Origin: Larkinella soli
GTDB lineage: Bacteria; Bacteroidota; Bacteroidia; Cytophagales; Spirosomataceae
Direction: 5' to 3'
Assembly: GCF_003703975.1 (NCBI RefSeq)
Contig: NZ_QTJY01000014.1
Span: forward strand, 122,560 to 186,559
Length of the DNA stretch: 64,000 nt
Below, piece by piece: positions 1 through 7,862 of this stretch. The notes beneath the pieces were generated by a model. That model was not told the origin of the DNA and made no database searches. It was given only the letters and a program-made list of their open reading frames with translations. Position 1 is the first letter of the stretch. The number at the start of each line of letters is the position of its first letter. A program made the position numbers and the translations under genes.

Positions 1-168
<168 letters not shown>

Positions 169-170
169 TA

Positions 171-215
171 AAAGAGCGGACGCTTTCCGGCCAGGAAAGG
201 CGTCCGCTCTTTTTT
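171..215. terminator. Bidirectional terminator between serS and the TonB/MORN gene
   Basis: The 11-base arm AGAGCGGACGC (173-183) pairs perfectly with GCGTCCGCTCT (200-210). A run of T follows on the right and a run of A precedes on the left, so it can stop transcription from both converging genes. The stop codon of the minus-strand gene (214-216) lies within the T run. Confidence 0.85.
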
Positions 216-1653
216 AGTTTAGCTGAAAATTCACTGGTAGACGATGCCTCACCCGAACGGGTTTTCCCCGCTGGATGCCCGGTTTCCATTTTCCGTTGGA
301 GGCCTTCACTACCCGCAGAGCCTCCCGGTCTACCGTGGAGTGTACGCCCTGTATGACCTCGTAATTGCAGAGTGAGCCGTCTTCGCAGACCACAAAGCTG
401 ATTACCACCCGCCCCTGAATCCTGTTTTTGGACGCAAATTCGGGATAACGGATGTTACTGGCCAGGAACTGCCCCAGACTATTCATTCCGCCCTTAAATT
501 CCGGATTCCGTTCGGGTTCGCCGTAGGCTACGGAATCCGTACCGTAATACGCCATACCGGAAAGAAACTTCCCGGCCTGATAGTTTTCCCGGTAAAACAG
601 GCCTCCGTCGGCAAATCTACCCTCCCAGACGCCTTCCTTTTCGCCGTCTTTGACGCGCCCAGTCTCCTCCAGCAGCCGGCTATTCTGTTTTGAAACCATC
701 CGGGCCGTCCCGTTGCCCTCCGTCACCAGCGGCTTTCCGGCGGCATCCCACAGGTTCAGTAACACCAGCGATGAAGCGCCCGGAGCGGCCGGTTTGCGGA
801 CGGAAACCCGGGCCAGCTGCCCGTTCGGATGCCAGTGCCACTCCCGGATCTGGTCGTCGGCCAGCGTTTCTTCCAGTCGCCGGACCATGCCGTTCGGGTA
901 ATAGTATTTTGCCTGCCCGGCCGGTTTTCCGGCCGAAAAGTGTTCCTGCGCAAACAGAGCCCCGTCCGGATAAAACGAATAGCAGGGGCCGTCGGACTGA
1001 TACAGCAGGTTCGAGGATCGGATGGAAGTGACCTGGATGGAGTCGGGAGCGTCCGGATCGTCGTTGTAGCGGGCAATCGTCTTCTTTTCCAGAATATACT
1101 CAAACGTCCGCTGCCATTTGCCGTTTTCGGCCGTGAAGAAGACCGGCGTGCCGTTCGGAATACCGGTGCTGTCGACCGGCGTGACGATTTTAAAACCGGC
1201 CTGCGTACTGTCCGGCGTCTGGAAGCCGTCTTTGTTGTAAAAGGCGGTGGTTTGGCCCGGTTCGGCCTTCAGGGGACCCGGCGCGAACCGGACGTGGTAA
1301 GTGAGCTGTTGCCGAACCGGTTTTCCGTCTTTGAGGGCGGGCTGCCAGGCCCGGAACAGTTTGAACACCCGGACGGCTTCGCGGTCGCAGTCGGGCCGGA
1401 GACCCCGCAGAACGCTCACCTCCGACACCTCGCCCCCCGGTCCCACAATGGCCGAGAGAATCACCCGGCCCTGAACCCGGCTTACCTCGGCGGCATACGG
1501 CATGCGCCGGTTTACGTCGAGAAACCGTTCCAGCAGGGCAAAACCGCCCCTCGGACGGGCCGCCGAATCGACTTCAAATTCCTTGTAGAGCTGTTGCGCC
1601 CGGGCAGGCGTCAGCAACAAAAGCAGACACACGGCTTTAAGACATGTTCTCAT
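214..1653 (-). CDS. Exported protein with two TonB C-terminal domains around MORN/YwqK repeats
   Basis: A 479-residue protein with a signal peptide (MRTCLKAVCLLLLLTPARAQ) and no later membrane anchor. Residues about 45-125 and about 390-479 are both TonB C-terminal-like domains, recognisable by xYPxxA...GRVxxxxxVxxxG near their starts and W(K/Q)P(A/G) near their ends. The middle (about 225-370) has YYPNGxxxR/WHPNGQLxR repeats of the MORN_2/YwqK type. In Bacteroidota such proteins are annotated as energy transducer TonB, but ordinary TonB has an N-terminal transmembrane anchor; this one looks periplasmic. Its role is unknown. The next gene upstream ends 44 bases away on the same strand, so the two may be co-transcribed. 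Confidence 0.8.
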   Translation of the reverse strand: MRTCLKAVCLLLLLTPARAQQLYKEFEVDSAARPRGGFALLERFLDVNRRMPYAAEVSRVQGRVILSAIVGPGGEVSEVSVLRGLRPDCDREAVRVFKLFRAWQPALKDGKPVRQQLTYHVRFAPGPLKAEPGQTTAFYNKDGFQTPDSTQAGFKIVTPVDSTGIPNGTPVFFTAENGKWQRTFEYILEKKTIARYNDDPDAPDSIQVTSIRSSNLLYQSDGPCYSFYPDGALFAQEHFSAGKPAGQAKYYYPNGMVRRLEETLADDQIREWHWHPNGQLARVSVRKPAAPGASSLVLLNLWDAAGKPLVTEGNGTARMVSKQNSRLLEETGRVKDGEKEGVWEGRFADGGLFYRENYQAGKFLSGMAYYGTDSVAYGEPERNPEFKGGMNSLGQFLASNIRYPEFASKNRIQGRVVISFVVCEDGSLCNYEVIQGVHSTVDREALRVVKASNGKWKPGIQRGKPVRVRHRLPVNFQLN

Positions 1654-1697
1654 GGGTGGATGAAACAGTGTTAAAGCCGAAAAATATGAGCGAATTA

Positions 1698-2582
1698 TCA
1701 GAATTTCAAGCCCAGTTCCAGCGAAATGATGTGGTTTTTGGAAACGAGGTCTTTCGCCCGGGCCACGTCGGTCAGGCCCCGCTGGTAGGCGATTCCCATG
1801 ATGAACGCCTGGTTCTGGTTCAGGCGGTATTGAATCCCGGTGCCCAGCAGCAGGCCCAGGCCGAAGCGGCTGTACTGGCGGTTATACCGGCCATTGTCCT
1901 CGGCGAACTGAAACAGGCCGTTATGGGTCGGGTCGAGGGCTTTTTCGGCCAGTTTGACGTTCACCAGCCCGCCGGTCTGAATGTAAAGCCGGGCGTTAGG
2001 AAACAGATTGTTGGCGTACATCTTGGCCGACAGCGGAATCTGCAGATACTGAAGATTATAGGCCGACTGCTGGGTTTTGGCCGCCGGGTCCCAGACCGGC
2101 TGGCCGAACTGTCCCGGCATCCGGTAGCCCGACCGGTGGATGGTATACCAGAGCCCCGAGCTGAACGAATAGCGGTCCTTGAAGAAGAAATAATCGAGCG
2201 AAGGGCCGAGGCTCAGCCGCATCCCCGCACCATTTTCACGAAAACCCGTATACGAATTGAAGCCTTCCGCCGTATTGAAGGTAACGGAGGGGGCAAACCG
2301 GAAACTCATCTCGATCAGCTTCTGCGGGGGAGCGTAATCGACTTCATCTTCCTGAATCCGCCGGAACACCCGCTCGGTCGACCGGCGATCGGACGAGCGG
2401 GTGTCGGTTTTCGGGCGGGAATTCCGGCGCGGGCCGGGCTGGCCCCATCCGTCGTCGGAAGAGCGTTCTTCTTTTTCAGTTGCCTCGCTGCCGGAACGCT
2501 TTTCCTGAACCGTCACCCGACCCTGCGCACGGGCATTCCAAACCAGCCCCAAAAGCAGGACCAGTACTGCAACTTTTTTCAT
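1698..2582 (-). CDS. Outer-membrane beta-barrel protein (PorT-like fold)
   Basis: A 294-residue protein with a signal peptide starting MKKVAVLVLLLGLVWNARAQ. I chose this ATG (complement of 2580-2582) because the longer reading from 2612 would overlap the divergent lipoprotein gene. After a charged, disordered stretch (about 20-75) come alternating-hydrophobic strands with turns such as GPSLDYFFF, LQYLQIPLS and GLGLLLGTGIQY, ending in LELGLKF; a terminal aromatic residue is typical of outer-membrane barrels. It resembles the OMP_b-brl_2 families of Bacteroidota. Ligand and partner are unknown. Confidence 0.75.
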   Translation of the reverse strand: MKKVAVLVLLLGLVWNARAQGRVTVQEKRSGSEATEKEERSSDDGWGQPGPRRNSRPKTDTRSSDRRSTERVFRRIQEDEVDYAPPQKLIEMSFRFAPSVTFNTAEGFNSYTGFRENGAGMRLSLGPSLDYFFFKDRYSFSSGLWYTIHRSGYRMPGQFGQPVWDPAAKTQQSAYNLQYLQIPLSAKMYANNLFPNARLYIQTGGLVNVKLAEKALDPTHNGLFQFAEDNGRYNRQYSRFGLGLLLGTGIQYRLNQNQAFIMGIAYQRGLTDVARAKDLVSKNHIISLELGLKF

Positions 2583-2589
2583 AAATTTG
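2582..2589 (+). promoter_or_regulatory. Candidate -7 element for gldB
   Basis: TAAATTTG fits the Bacteroidota -7 consensus TAnnTTTG and lies 31 bases before the chosen gldB ATG. No clear TTTG is seen at the usual -33 distance. It also argues against the upstream in-frame ATG at 2591, which would leave almost no leader. Confidence 0.4.
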
Positions 2590-2620
2590 TATGTTTCAAA
2601 GAGAACGCCCACGTATTCGG

Positions 2621-3604
2621 ATGAAGCTCCAAGGTGTCTTTTTCGTTTTAGTAAGTTTACTCATTTTCAGTGCCTGCTCCAAAACGAAGGAACCGGTGTT
2701 GATTCAACGGTCGGACGAACAGCTGTTCGCGGCCCGCAATCCGAAGGATATCCGTCGCTGGCTCGATACCAACCGGGATATTGCCCGGGCCTATTTCGGA
2801 ACGACCCGCTTCGGAAATGATACCGCTTTAGTCAATGAGTTAACTCATCGGGTAAACGATAAAGAACTGGGCGTATTGTATGACCAGGTTCACCAGACCT
2901 TCGGTACCCTGGGCGACCTGACCGGCCAGCTCTCGGAAGCGTTTACCAATATCCGGGAAATCTATCCGGAATTCAAACCGCCGAAGGTGGCGGCCATGGT
3001 AACGGGCTTCATGGGGCCGGACCTGGTCATCACCGACAGCCTGATCGTGATCGCACTGGATTACTTCATCGGTCCGAAGGCCAAATACCGGCCCGTGGGT
3101 GAGCAGTTTCCGAATTATATCCTGCGACGGTATCAGAAGGAATACATCGTTCCGGCCATCGTTTTTGCCATCTCCGACCGGTTCAACGCCACCAACCGGC
3201 AGGACCAGACGCTGCTGGCCGACATGGTATATTACGGCAAAGGCTATGTGTTTACGAAAGCCATGCTGCCGGACACTCCCGACAGCCTGATTATCGGTTA
3301 TTCCGACCGGCAGCTGACGCAGACCTTCAACGTTCAGGAAGACATCTGGGCCTATTTCATCGATGCACAACTGCTTTACCAGACCAACCCGTCCGTCAAG
3401 AACCGCTATATCACGGAGCGACCGTTTACGGCCGAGATCAGTACGAAATGTCCCGGAGCCATCGCCCGCTGGGTAGGCTGGCGGATCGTCGGCAAATACA
3501 ACGACGAGAAAGACCCGGGCATCAAAGCCCTGATGCAGACCGCCGACGCCCGCCGGATTTTCGAGCAGTCGGGCTACAAGGGGCTGAAAGATGAAGAAAC
3601 CTAA
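2621..3604 (+). CDS. gldB: Gliding motility lipoprotein GldB
   Basis: A 327-residue lipoprotein. With the start at 2621 it has a lipoprotein signal MKLQGVFFVLVSLLIFSAC with the lipidated Cys at residue 19. The body matches GldB: the NPKDIRRWLDTNRDIARAYF region, FxxIREIYPEFKPP, DYFIGPKAKYRP and the C-terminal GWRIVGKYxxxxP. GldB was identified as essential for gliding in Flavobacterium and is kept in many Bacteroidota with T9SS. A more upstream in-frame ATG (2591) would put ten polar residues before the signal and is less likely. An ABC exporter gene follows 44 bases later on the same strand; gldC is not adjacent here. Confidence 0.88.
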   Translation: MKLQGVFFVLVSLLIFSACSKTKEPVLIQRSDEQLFAARNPKDIRRWLDTNRDIARAYFGTTRFGNDTALVNELTHRVNDKELGVLYDQVHQTFGTLGDLTGQLSEAFTNIREIYPEFKPPKVAAMVTGFMGPDLVITDSLIVIALDYFIGPKAKYRPVGEQFPNYILRRYQKEYIVPAIVFAISDRFNATNRQDQTLLADMVYYGKGYVFTKAMLPDTPDSLIIGYSDRQLTQTFNVQEDIWAYFIDAQLLYQTNPSVKNRYITERPFTAEISTKCPGAIARWVGWRIVGKYNDEKDPGIKALMQTADARRIFEQSGYKGLKDEET

Positions 3605-3648
3605 AATAACGACGGTCCGTTAAACGACTAAGGGAGAAAAGAAAGTAC

Positions 3649-5466
3649 ATGGCAAGACGTGGCAGGGGCGGTTCGGATGAAGTCGCTCCGGAAGACAAAA
3701 AACAGAAAATTTCCCGCGATTCCCTCCGGAAATCGATGCGGGTATTCCGATTCATCGGCCCCTATCGGGGCTATTTCATCGCCGGTCTGGTGTTCCTGCT
3801 CCTGTCGACCGGCACCTCGCTGATTTTCCCCAAATACCTCGGCAACATCCTGAAAGTCGTCGAGAACCAGGCTTCGTCCCTTTCGCTCAACCAGGTCACG
3901 CTGGCTCTGTTCGGCTTGCTGGTGCTCCAGGCGGGATTTTCGTTCGCCCGGGTGTACCTCTTTTCGCAGGTCAGCGAACGGGCCATGGCCGACGTCCGGC
4001 GGGCGGTGTATAAAAAGATCATCACACTGCCGGTTTTCTTCTTCGAGCAGCGCCGGGTCGGGGAACTGACGAGCCGCATCTCCTCCGACGTGACGCAGCT
4101 TCAGGACGTGCTCTCCAGTACGCTGGCCGAATTCCTGCGCCAGATCGTGACGCTGATCGCCGGGGTGGCGCTGATCTCGTTCACCTCGCTGAAGCTGACC
4201 GGTTTCATGCTGTCGACGGTGCCGGTAATCATCATTGCCGCCATCTTCTTCGGGCGGTATATCCGCAGGCTGTCGCGGAAGGCGCAGGACGAACTGGCCC
4301 AGGCCAACGTGGTCGTCGAGGAAACCCTCCAGTCGGTCAACGTCGTGAAGGCGTTTACCAACGAACCCTATGAAGTCAACCGGTATTCGACGGCCCTCGA
4401 CAAGGTCGTGCAGAACGCACTCAAGGCGGCCACGTTCCGGGGCACGTTCGTATCGTTCATCGTCTTCGCCCTTTTCGGCGGCATCGTCGGGGTGGTCTGG
4501 TACGGCGCCAGACTCATGATGGCCGGCGAGATGACCTTTTCCGATCTGGTGACGTTCGTCATCTATACCATGTACATCGGCGGGGCCGTGGGCGGCATGG
4601 GCGACCTCTACGCCCAGATTCAGCGGACCATCGGGGCCTCCGAACGCATTCTGGACATTCTCGAAGAACCGTCCGAAGTGGACCTGCCGGCCGTCGAACC
4701 TTCGGTGAAAACCAGCCCGCTGCGGGGCGATATCGCTTTCCAGGACGTTCGTTACTCCTACCCTTCCCGGCCGGATATCGAAGTGCTCAAGGGCATCTCC
4801 CTGGATGTGGGCGCCGGACGCAAAATTGCTCTCGTCGGCCAGAGCGGGGCCGGAAAGTCGACCATCGTCCAGCTGCTGCTGCGGTATTACTCGATCACGG
4901 GCGGAACGATCACCGTCGACGGGCGCAACATCGAAGAACTGGACATCCGGGAACTGCGACGCAACATCGCCGTCGTGCCGCAGGAGGTTATTCTCTTCGG
5001 CGGAACGATCCTGGAAAACATCGCCTACGGGAAGCCGGGGGCGACGGAGCATGAGGTCATGGAAGCCGCCCGCAAAGCCAATGCCCTGGATTTCATCGAA
5101 TCTTTCCCCGAGAAGTTCCAGACCGTCGTCGGCGAACGCGGGGTCAAGTTGTCGGGCGGGCAGCGGCAGCGGATCGCCATTGCACGCGCCATTCTGAAAA
5201 ATCCGGCCATTCTGATTCTCGACGAAGCCACCAGCTCGCTGGATGCCGAGTCGGAACGGCTGGTGCAGGACGCGCTGGACGAGCTGATGCAGAACCGCAC
5301 GACGATCATCATCGCCCACCGGCTGGCCACGATCCGGAAGGTCGATACGATCTACGTCATTCGCGAAGGCCAGATCGCCGAGGCCGGCACCCACGAGGAA
5401 CTGAGCCTGCTGGAAGAAGGGTTGTACGCGAATTTGGTTAAATTACAATTTGAACTCACGGACTAA
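3649..5466 (+). CDS. ABC exporter, fused permease and ATPase (MsbA-like)
   Basis: A 605-residue half-transporter expected to dimerise in the inner membrane. Six transmembrane segments lie within about 35-320 (type 1 exporter fold). The nucleotide-binding domain follows: Walker A GQSGAGKST at 397-405, signature LSGGQRQR from residue 501, Walker B ILILDEAT at about 520-527, and the switch His in IIIAHRLAT. Length and order are usual for lipid or drug exporters of the MsbA/LmrA type. The substrate cannot be told from sequence. It sits between gldB and a Fur-family gene, all rightward with short gaps. Confidence 0.88.
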   Translation: MARRGRGGSDEVAPEDKKQKISRDSLRKSMRVFRFIGPYRGYFIAGLVFLLLSTGTSLIFPKYLGNILKVVENQASSLSLNQVTLALFGLLVLQAGFSFARVYLFSQVSERAMADVRRAVYKKIITLPVFFFEQRRVGELTSRISSDVTQLQDVLSSTLAEFLRQIVTLIAGVALISFTSLKLTGFMLSTVPVIIIAAIFFGRYIRRLSRKAQDELAQANVVVEETLQSVNVVKAFTNEPYEVNRYSTALDKVVQNALKAATFRGTFVSFIVFALFGGIVGVVWYGARLMMAGEMTFSDLVTFVIYTMYIGGAVGGMGDLYAQIQRTIGASERILDILEEPSEVDLPAVEPSVKTSPLRGDIAFQDVRYSYPSRPDIEVLKGISLDVGAGRKIALVGQSGAGKSTIVQLLLRYYSITGGTITVDGRNIEELDIRELRRNIAVVPQEVILFGGTILENIAYGKPGATEHEVMEAARKANALDFIESFPEKFQTVVGERGVKLSGGQRQRIAIARAILKNPAILILDEATSSLDAESERLVQDALDELMQNRTTIIIAHRLATIRKVDTIYVIREGQIAEAGTHEELSLLEEGLYANLVKLQFELTD

Positions 5467-5504
5467 GCGTAAATAGCCTCTCCGGTCCGGAAGGCTGATT
5501 GCCT

Positions 5505-5924
5505 ATGAAAGACGCCATCAAACAGACACTGAACGAGTTTCACCTCCGGCACACCAGCTGCCGGGAGGAAGTGCTGGACTCGTTTTTCAGTGCGAATTAT
5601 GCTCTGGGCCATCACGACATCGAAGAGGGCCTAAAGGATAACTTCGACCGGGTGACGATCTACCGTACCCTGAAGACGTTTGTCGACAAAGGCATTCTTC
5701 ATAAGGTTCTGGATGATGAAGGCGGGCTGAAATACGCGCTGTGCCGCGAAGCCTGCGCTCATAATCACCATCGCCACGACCATGTGCATTTCAAGTGTGA
5801 GCAGTGCGGACAGACGACCTGCCTCGAAACCACGCACATTCCGGCCGTCGAGCTGCCTTTCGGGTATAGCCGCCGGGAAACCAACCTACTCATTCAGGGC
5901 GTTTGTCCGCTTTGCAATAAATAA
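5505..5924 (+). CDS. Fur-family transcriptional regulator
   Basis: A 139-residue protein with the Fur layout: an N-terminal winged helix (about 1-78, ending in VTIYRTLKTFVDKGILHKV) and a metal-binding dimerisation domain. Two CxxC pairs, CEQCG and CPLCNK, form the structural zinc site, and the His-rich HNHHRHDHVHFKC supplies the regulatory metal site. I start at the ATG at 5505 rather than the TTG two codons upstream. Whether it answers to Fe, Zn (Zur) or peroxide (PerR) cannot be settled from sequence. The next gene starts 8 bases after the stop. Confidence 0.85.
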   Translation: MKDAIKQTLNEFHLRHTSCREEVLDSFFSANYALGHHDIEEGLKDNFDRVTIYRTLKTFVDKGILHKVLDDEGGLKYALCREACAHNHHRHDHVHFKCEQCGQTTCLETTHIPAVELPFGYSRRETNLLIQGVCPLCNK

Positions 5925-5932
5925 CGGCCCCT

Positions 5933-7732
5933 GTGACGCCTTCAGAAGTTTTTTCCGAGCGGGAAACGCGCTTTTTACAACAGGAACTGAAAGAAAGTGC
6001 CGCCTATAACCGACTGGCCGTCATCCGGCTCGGCTGGTTCATTCTCGGTGTTCTGCTGCTTTATTATCTGTTCGACACGGGCCGAACCGTCGCGGCTTTC
6101 GCGGCCGGGCTGCCTGCCGTAGCCGGCTTTCTGATCCTTTTGAAACGCCACCAGGCCATTCAGCGACGCCGTGACCGGGTTCGCCGGCTGGCCTACGTCA
6201 ACCGCGACGAAGCCGGCCGGCTCGAACGGAAATTCGTCCGGGCCGAAACCGGTGCCGAGTTCGCCGATCCGGGCCATCCCTACGCGGGCGACCTGGATGT
6301 TTTTGGAAACCACTCCGTTTTCCGGCTGCTGAACCGGACGCACACCTTCGAGGGCCGCCATAAACTGGCCGCTTACCTTCGCGCCCCGGTTCCGGTCGAT
6401 GAGATCGTTCTCCGCCAGGATGCCGTTCGGGAACTTCAGCCTCTGATCGACTGGCGGCAGGAACTGGAAGCCCTGGCCTCTCTGAACCCGACGGTCGGCG
6501 AATCCCCCGAGGGCCTGAAAAGCTGGGCCACCCGCCCCGCCGAACCCCTTCCGGTGTATCTGGCCGTTCTGCGCTGGCTGCTGCCGGCCATGACACTCGG
6601 GATGATCGTCCTTTGGCTGAATGCGCTGGTGCCGGGCTGGGCGGTTACGGGGCTGCTGCTGGTCCATGCGGTCGTGCTGGGCCGGACGTCCGAACGCTCG
6701 AAGGCGGTCAGCGAGCAGACGTATGCCATCGCTCAGACGCTCAAAACCTACCGCGACCTGCTGGAGCATTTATCGGCTCCAACGTTCAAGGCCGCCGTGC
6801 TGCACCGGCTTCAGGCGGTATTGACGCTCGGGTCGCGCCCGGCCCCGGCCGCCATCGGCCGGCTGAGCCGGCTGGTCGAGAACCTGAATTTCCGCCGAAA
6901 CCCGTATTTCTCCCTGCTGATCGGCCTGCCGACCCTCTGGGATCTCCATTATTTGGCGGCACTCGAACGCTGGCAGCGCACCTACGGTCCGTATCTGGCT
7001 GAATGGCTCGACGCCCTGGCCGAAATCGAAGCCCTCAACAGCCTGGCCGGGCTGGCCTATGCGCATCCGGAATATACCGTACCGGAATTGCAGGAGGAGG
7101 ACCTGCACGTGACAGTCGTGCAGGCCCGTCATCCCCTGCTGCGCCCGGACCGGAGTGTTCCGAATTCGCTTTCGCTGAACGGCCGGGGGCAAACCATCCT
7201 GATTACCGGCTCGAATATGTCCGGGAAGAGTACGTTTCTGCGTACGGTCGGGACCAACGTTGTTCTGGCCCTGGCCGGATCCGTGGTGGCCGCCGAGCGG
7301 ATGATCTGTTCTCCCGTGCAGGTGTTCACCAGCATGCGGACGCAGGACTCGCTCGAAGAAAACACCTCTTCGTTCTACGCTGAATTAAAACGGCTCAAAA
7401 CGCTCATCGAACGTACCCGCCAGACCGAAAACTGGCCGGTTCTCTACTTCCTCGACGAAATCCTGAAAGGAACCAACTCCGCCGACCGGCACCGGGGTGC
7501 CCGGGCGCTGATCTTTCAGCTCCACGAAACCACGGCCTCCGGCTTCGTCTCCACCCATGATGTCGAACTGGGCGAACTGGCGGCCGACCACCCGTTCGTT
7601 CATAACTTCAGTTTTCATTCGGACGTGGTCGACGGGAAGCTCCATTTCGATTATCAGCTGCAGGAAGGCGTCTGCCGGAGCTTCAACGCCAGCCAGCTGA
7701 TGCAGCACATCGGCATTCAGCTGCAGGATTGA
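5933..7732 (+). CDS. Membrane-anchored MutS-family ATPase
   Basis: A 599-residue protein starting at GTG. Only the core/lever and ATPase parts of MutS are recognisable: Walker A GSNMSGKST (426-434), the DSLEENTSSFYAELKRLK stretch, Walker B region LYFLDEILKGTNSADR and STHDVELGEL. The N-terminal mismatch-recognition domain with its Phe-x-Glu motif is absent. Instead there are two hydrophobic hairpins, at about 30-70 and about 205-245, that look like four transmembrane helices. It is therefore not canonical MutS1, and no Smr nuclease domain of MutS2 is seen. Similar annotated MutS proteins occur across Bacteroidota; the function is not established as far as I know. Confidence 0.8.
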   Translation: MTPSEVFSERETRFLQQELKESAAYNRLAVIRLGWFILGVLLLYYLFDTGRTVAAFAAGLPAVAGFLILLKRHQAIQRRRDRVRRLAYVNRDEAGRLERKFVRAETGAEFADPGHPYAGDLDVFGNHSVFRLLNRTHTFEGRHKLAAYLRAPVPVDEIVLRQDAVRELQPLIDWRQELEALASLNPTVGESPEGLKSWATRPAEPLPVYLAVLRWLLPAMTLGMIVLWLNALVPGWAVTGLLLVHAVVLGRTSERSKAVSEQTYAIAQTLKTYRDLLEHLSAPTFKAAVLHRLQAVLTLGSRPAPAAIGRLSRLVENLNFRRNPYFSLLIGLPTLWDLHYLAALERWQRTYGPYLAEWLDALAEIEALNSLAGLAYAHPEYTVPELQEEDLHVTVVQARHPLLRPDRSVPNSLSLNGRGQTILITGSNMSGKSTFLRTVGTNVVLALAGSVVAAERMICSPVQVFTSMRTQDSLEENTSSFYAELKRLKTLIERTRQTENWPVLYFLDEILKGTNSADRHRGARALIFQLHETTASGFVSTHDVELGELAADHPFVHNFSFHSDVVDGKLHFDYQLQEGVCRSFNASQLMQHIGIQLQD

Positions 7733-7738
7733 CCGCCC

Positions 7739-7862
7739 CTAACGGGCAACCAGCAGCTTTTCGGAGAACACCTCCCCTCCCCGGCGCAGCACGAGCAGAT
7801 ACAGACCGGAAGGCAGTTCGCTCACCGAGGTTTGCACCAGCATCTCTCCCTGGCCGGGTTGT
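7739..7862 (-). other. Out-of-frame remnant of the protease's T9SS sorting domain
   Basis: Read one frame away from the protease gene, this stretch encodes GEMLVQTSVSELPSGLY, then LLVLRRGGEVFSEKLLVAR and TAG (7739-7741). That is the classic end of a T9SS type A sorting domain (LPxGxYxxxL...KLLV). It continues directly from the in-frame LRIYPNPAGSG...LSGRVLKAIPEPHNP. One missing C in the CCC-GG context at about 7854-7858 (minus strand) explains the break. Confidence 0.8.

Noticed and set aside
3628..5394. Open frame of 588 codons on the minus strand opposite the ABC exporter
   Set aside because: The plus strand has complete ABC motifs; the minus frame is Asp/Gln/Arg-rich with no recognisable domain.
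5933..7732. Canonical MutS or MutS2
   Set aside because: The mismatch-recognition domain and the Smr domain are both absent, and membrane helices are present.
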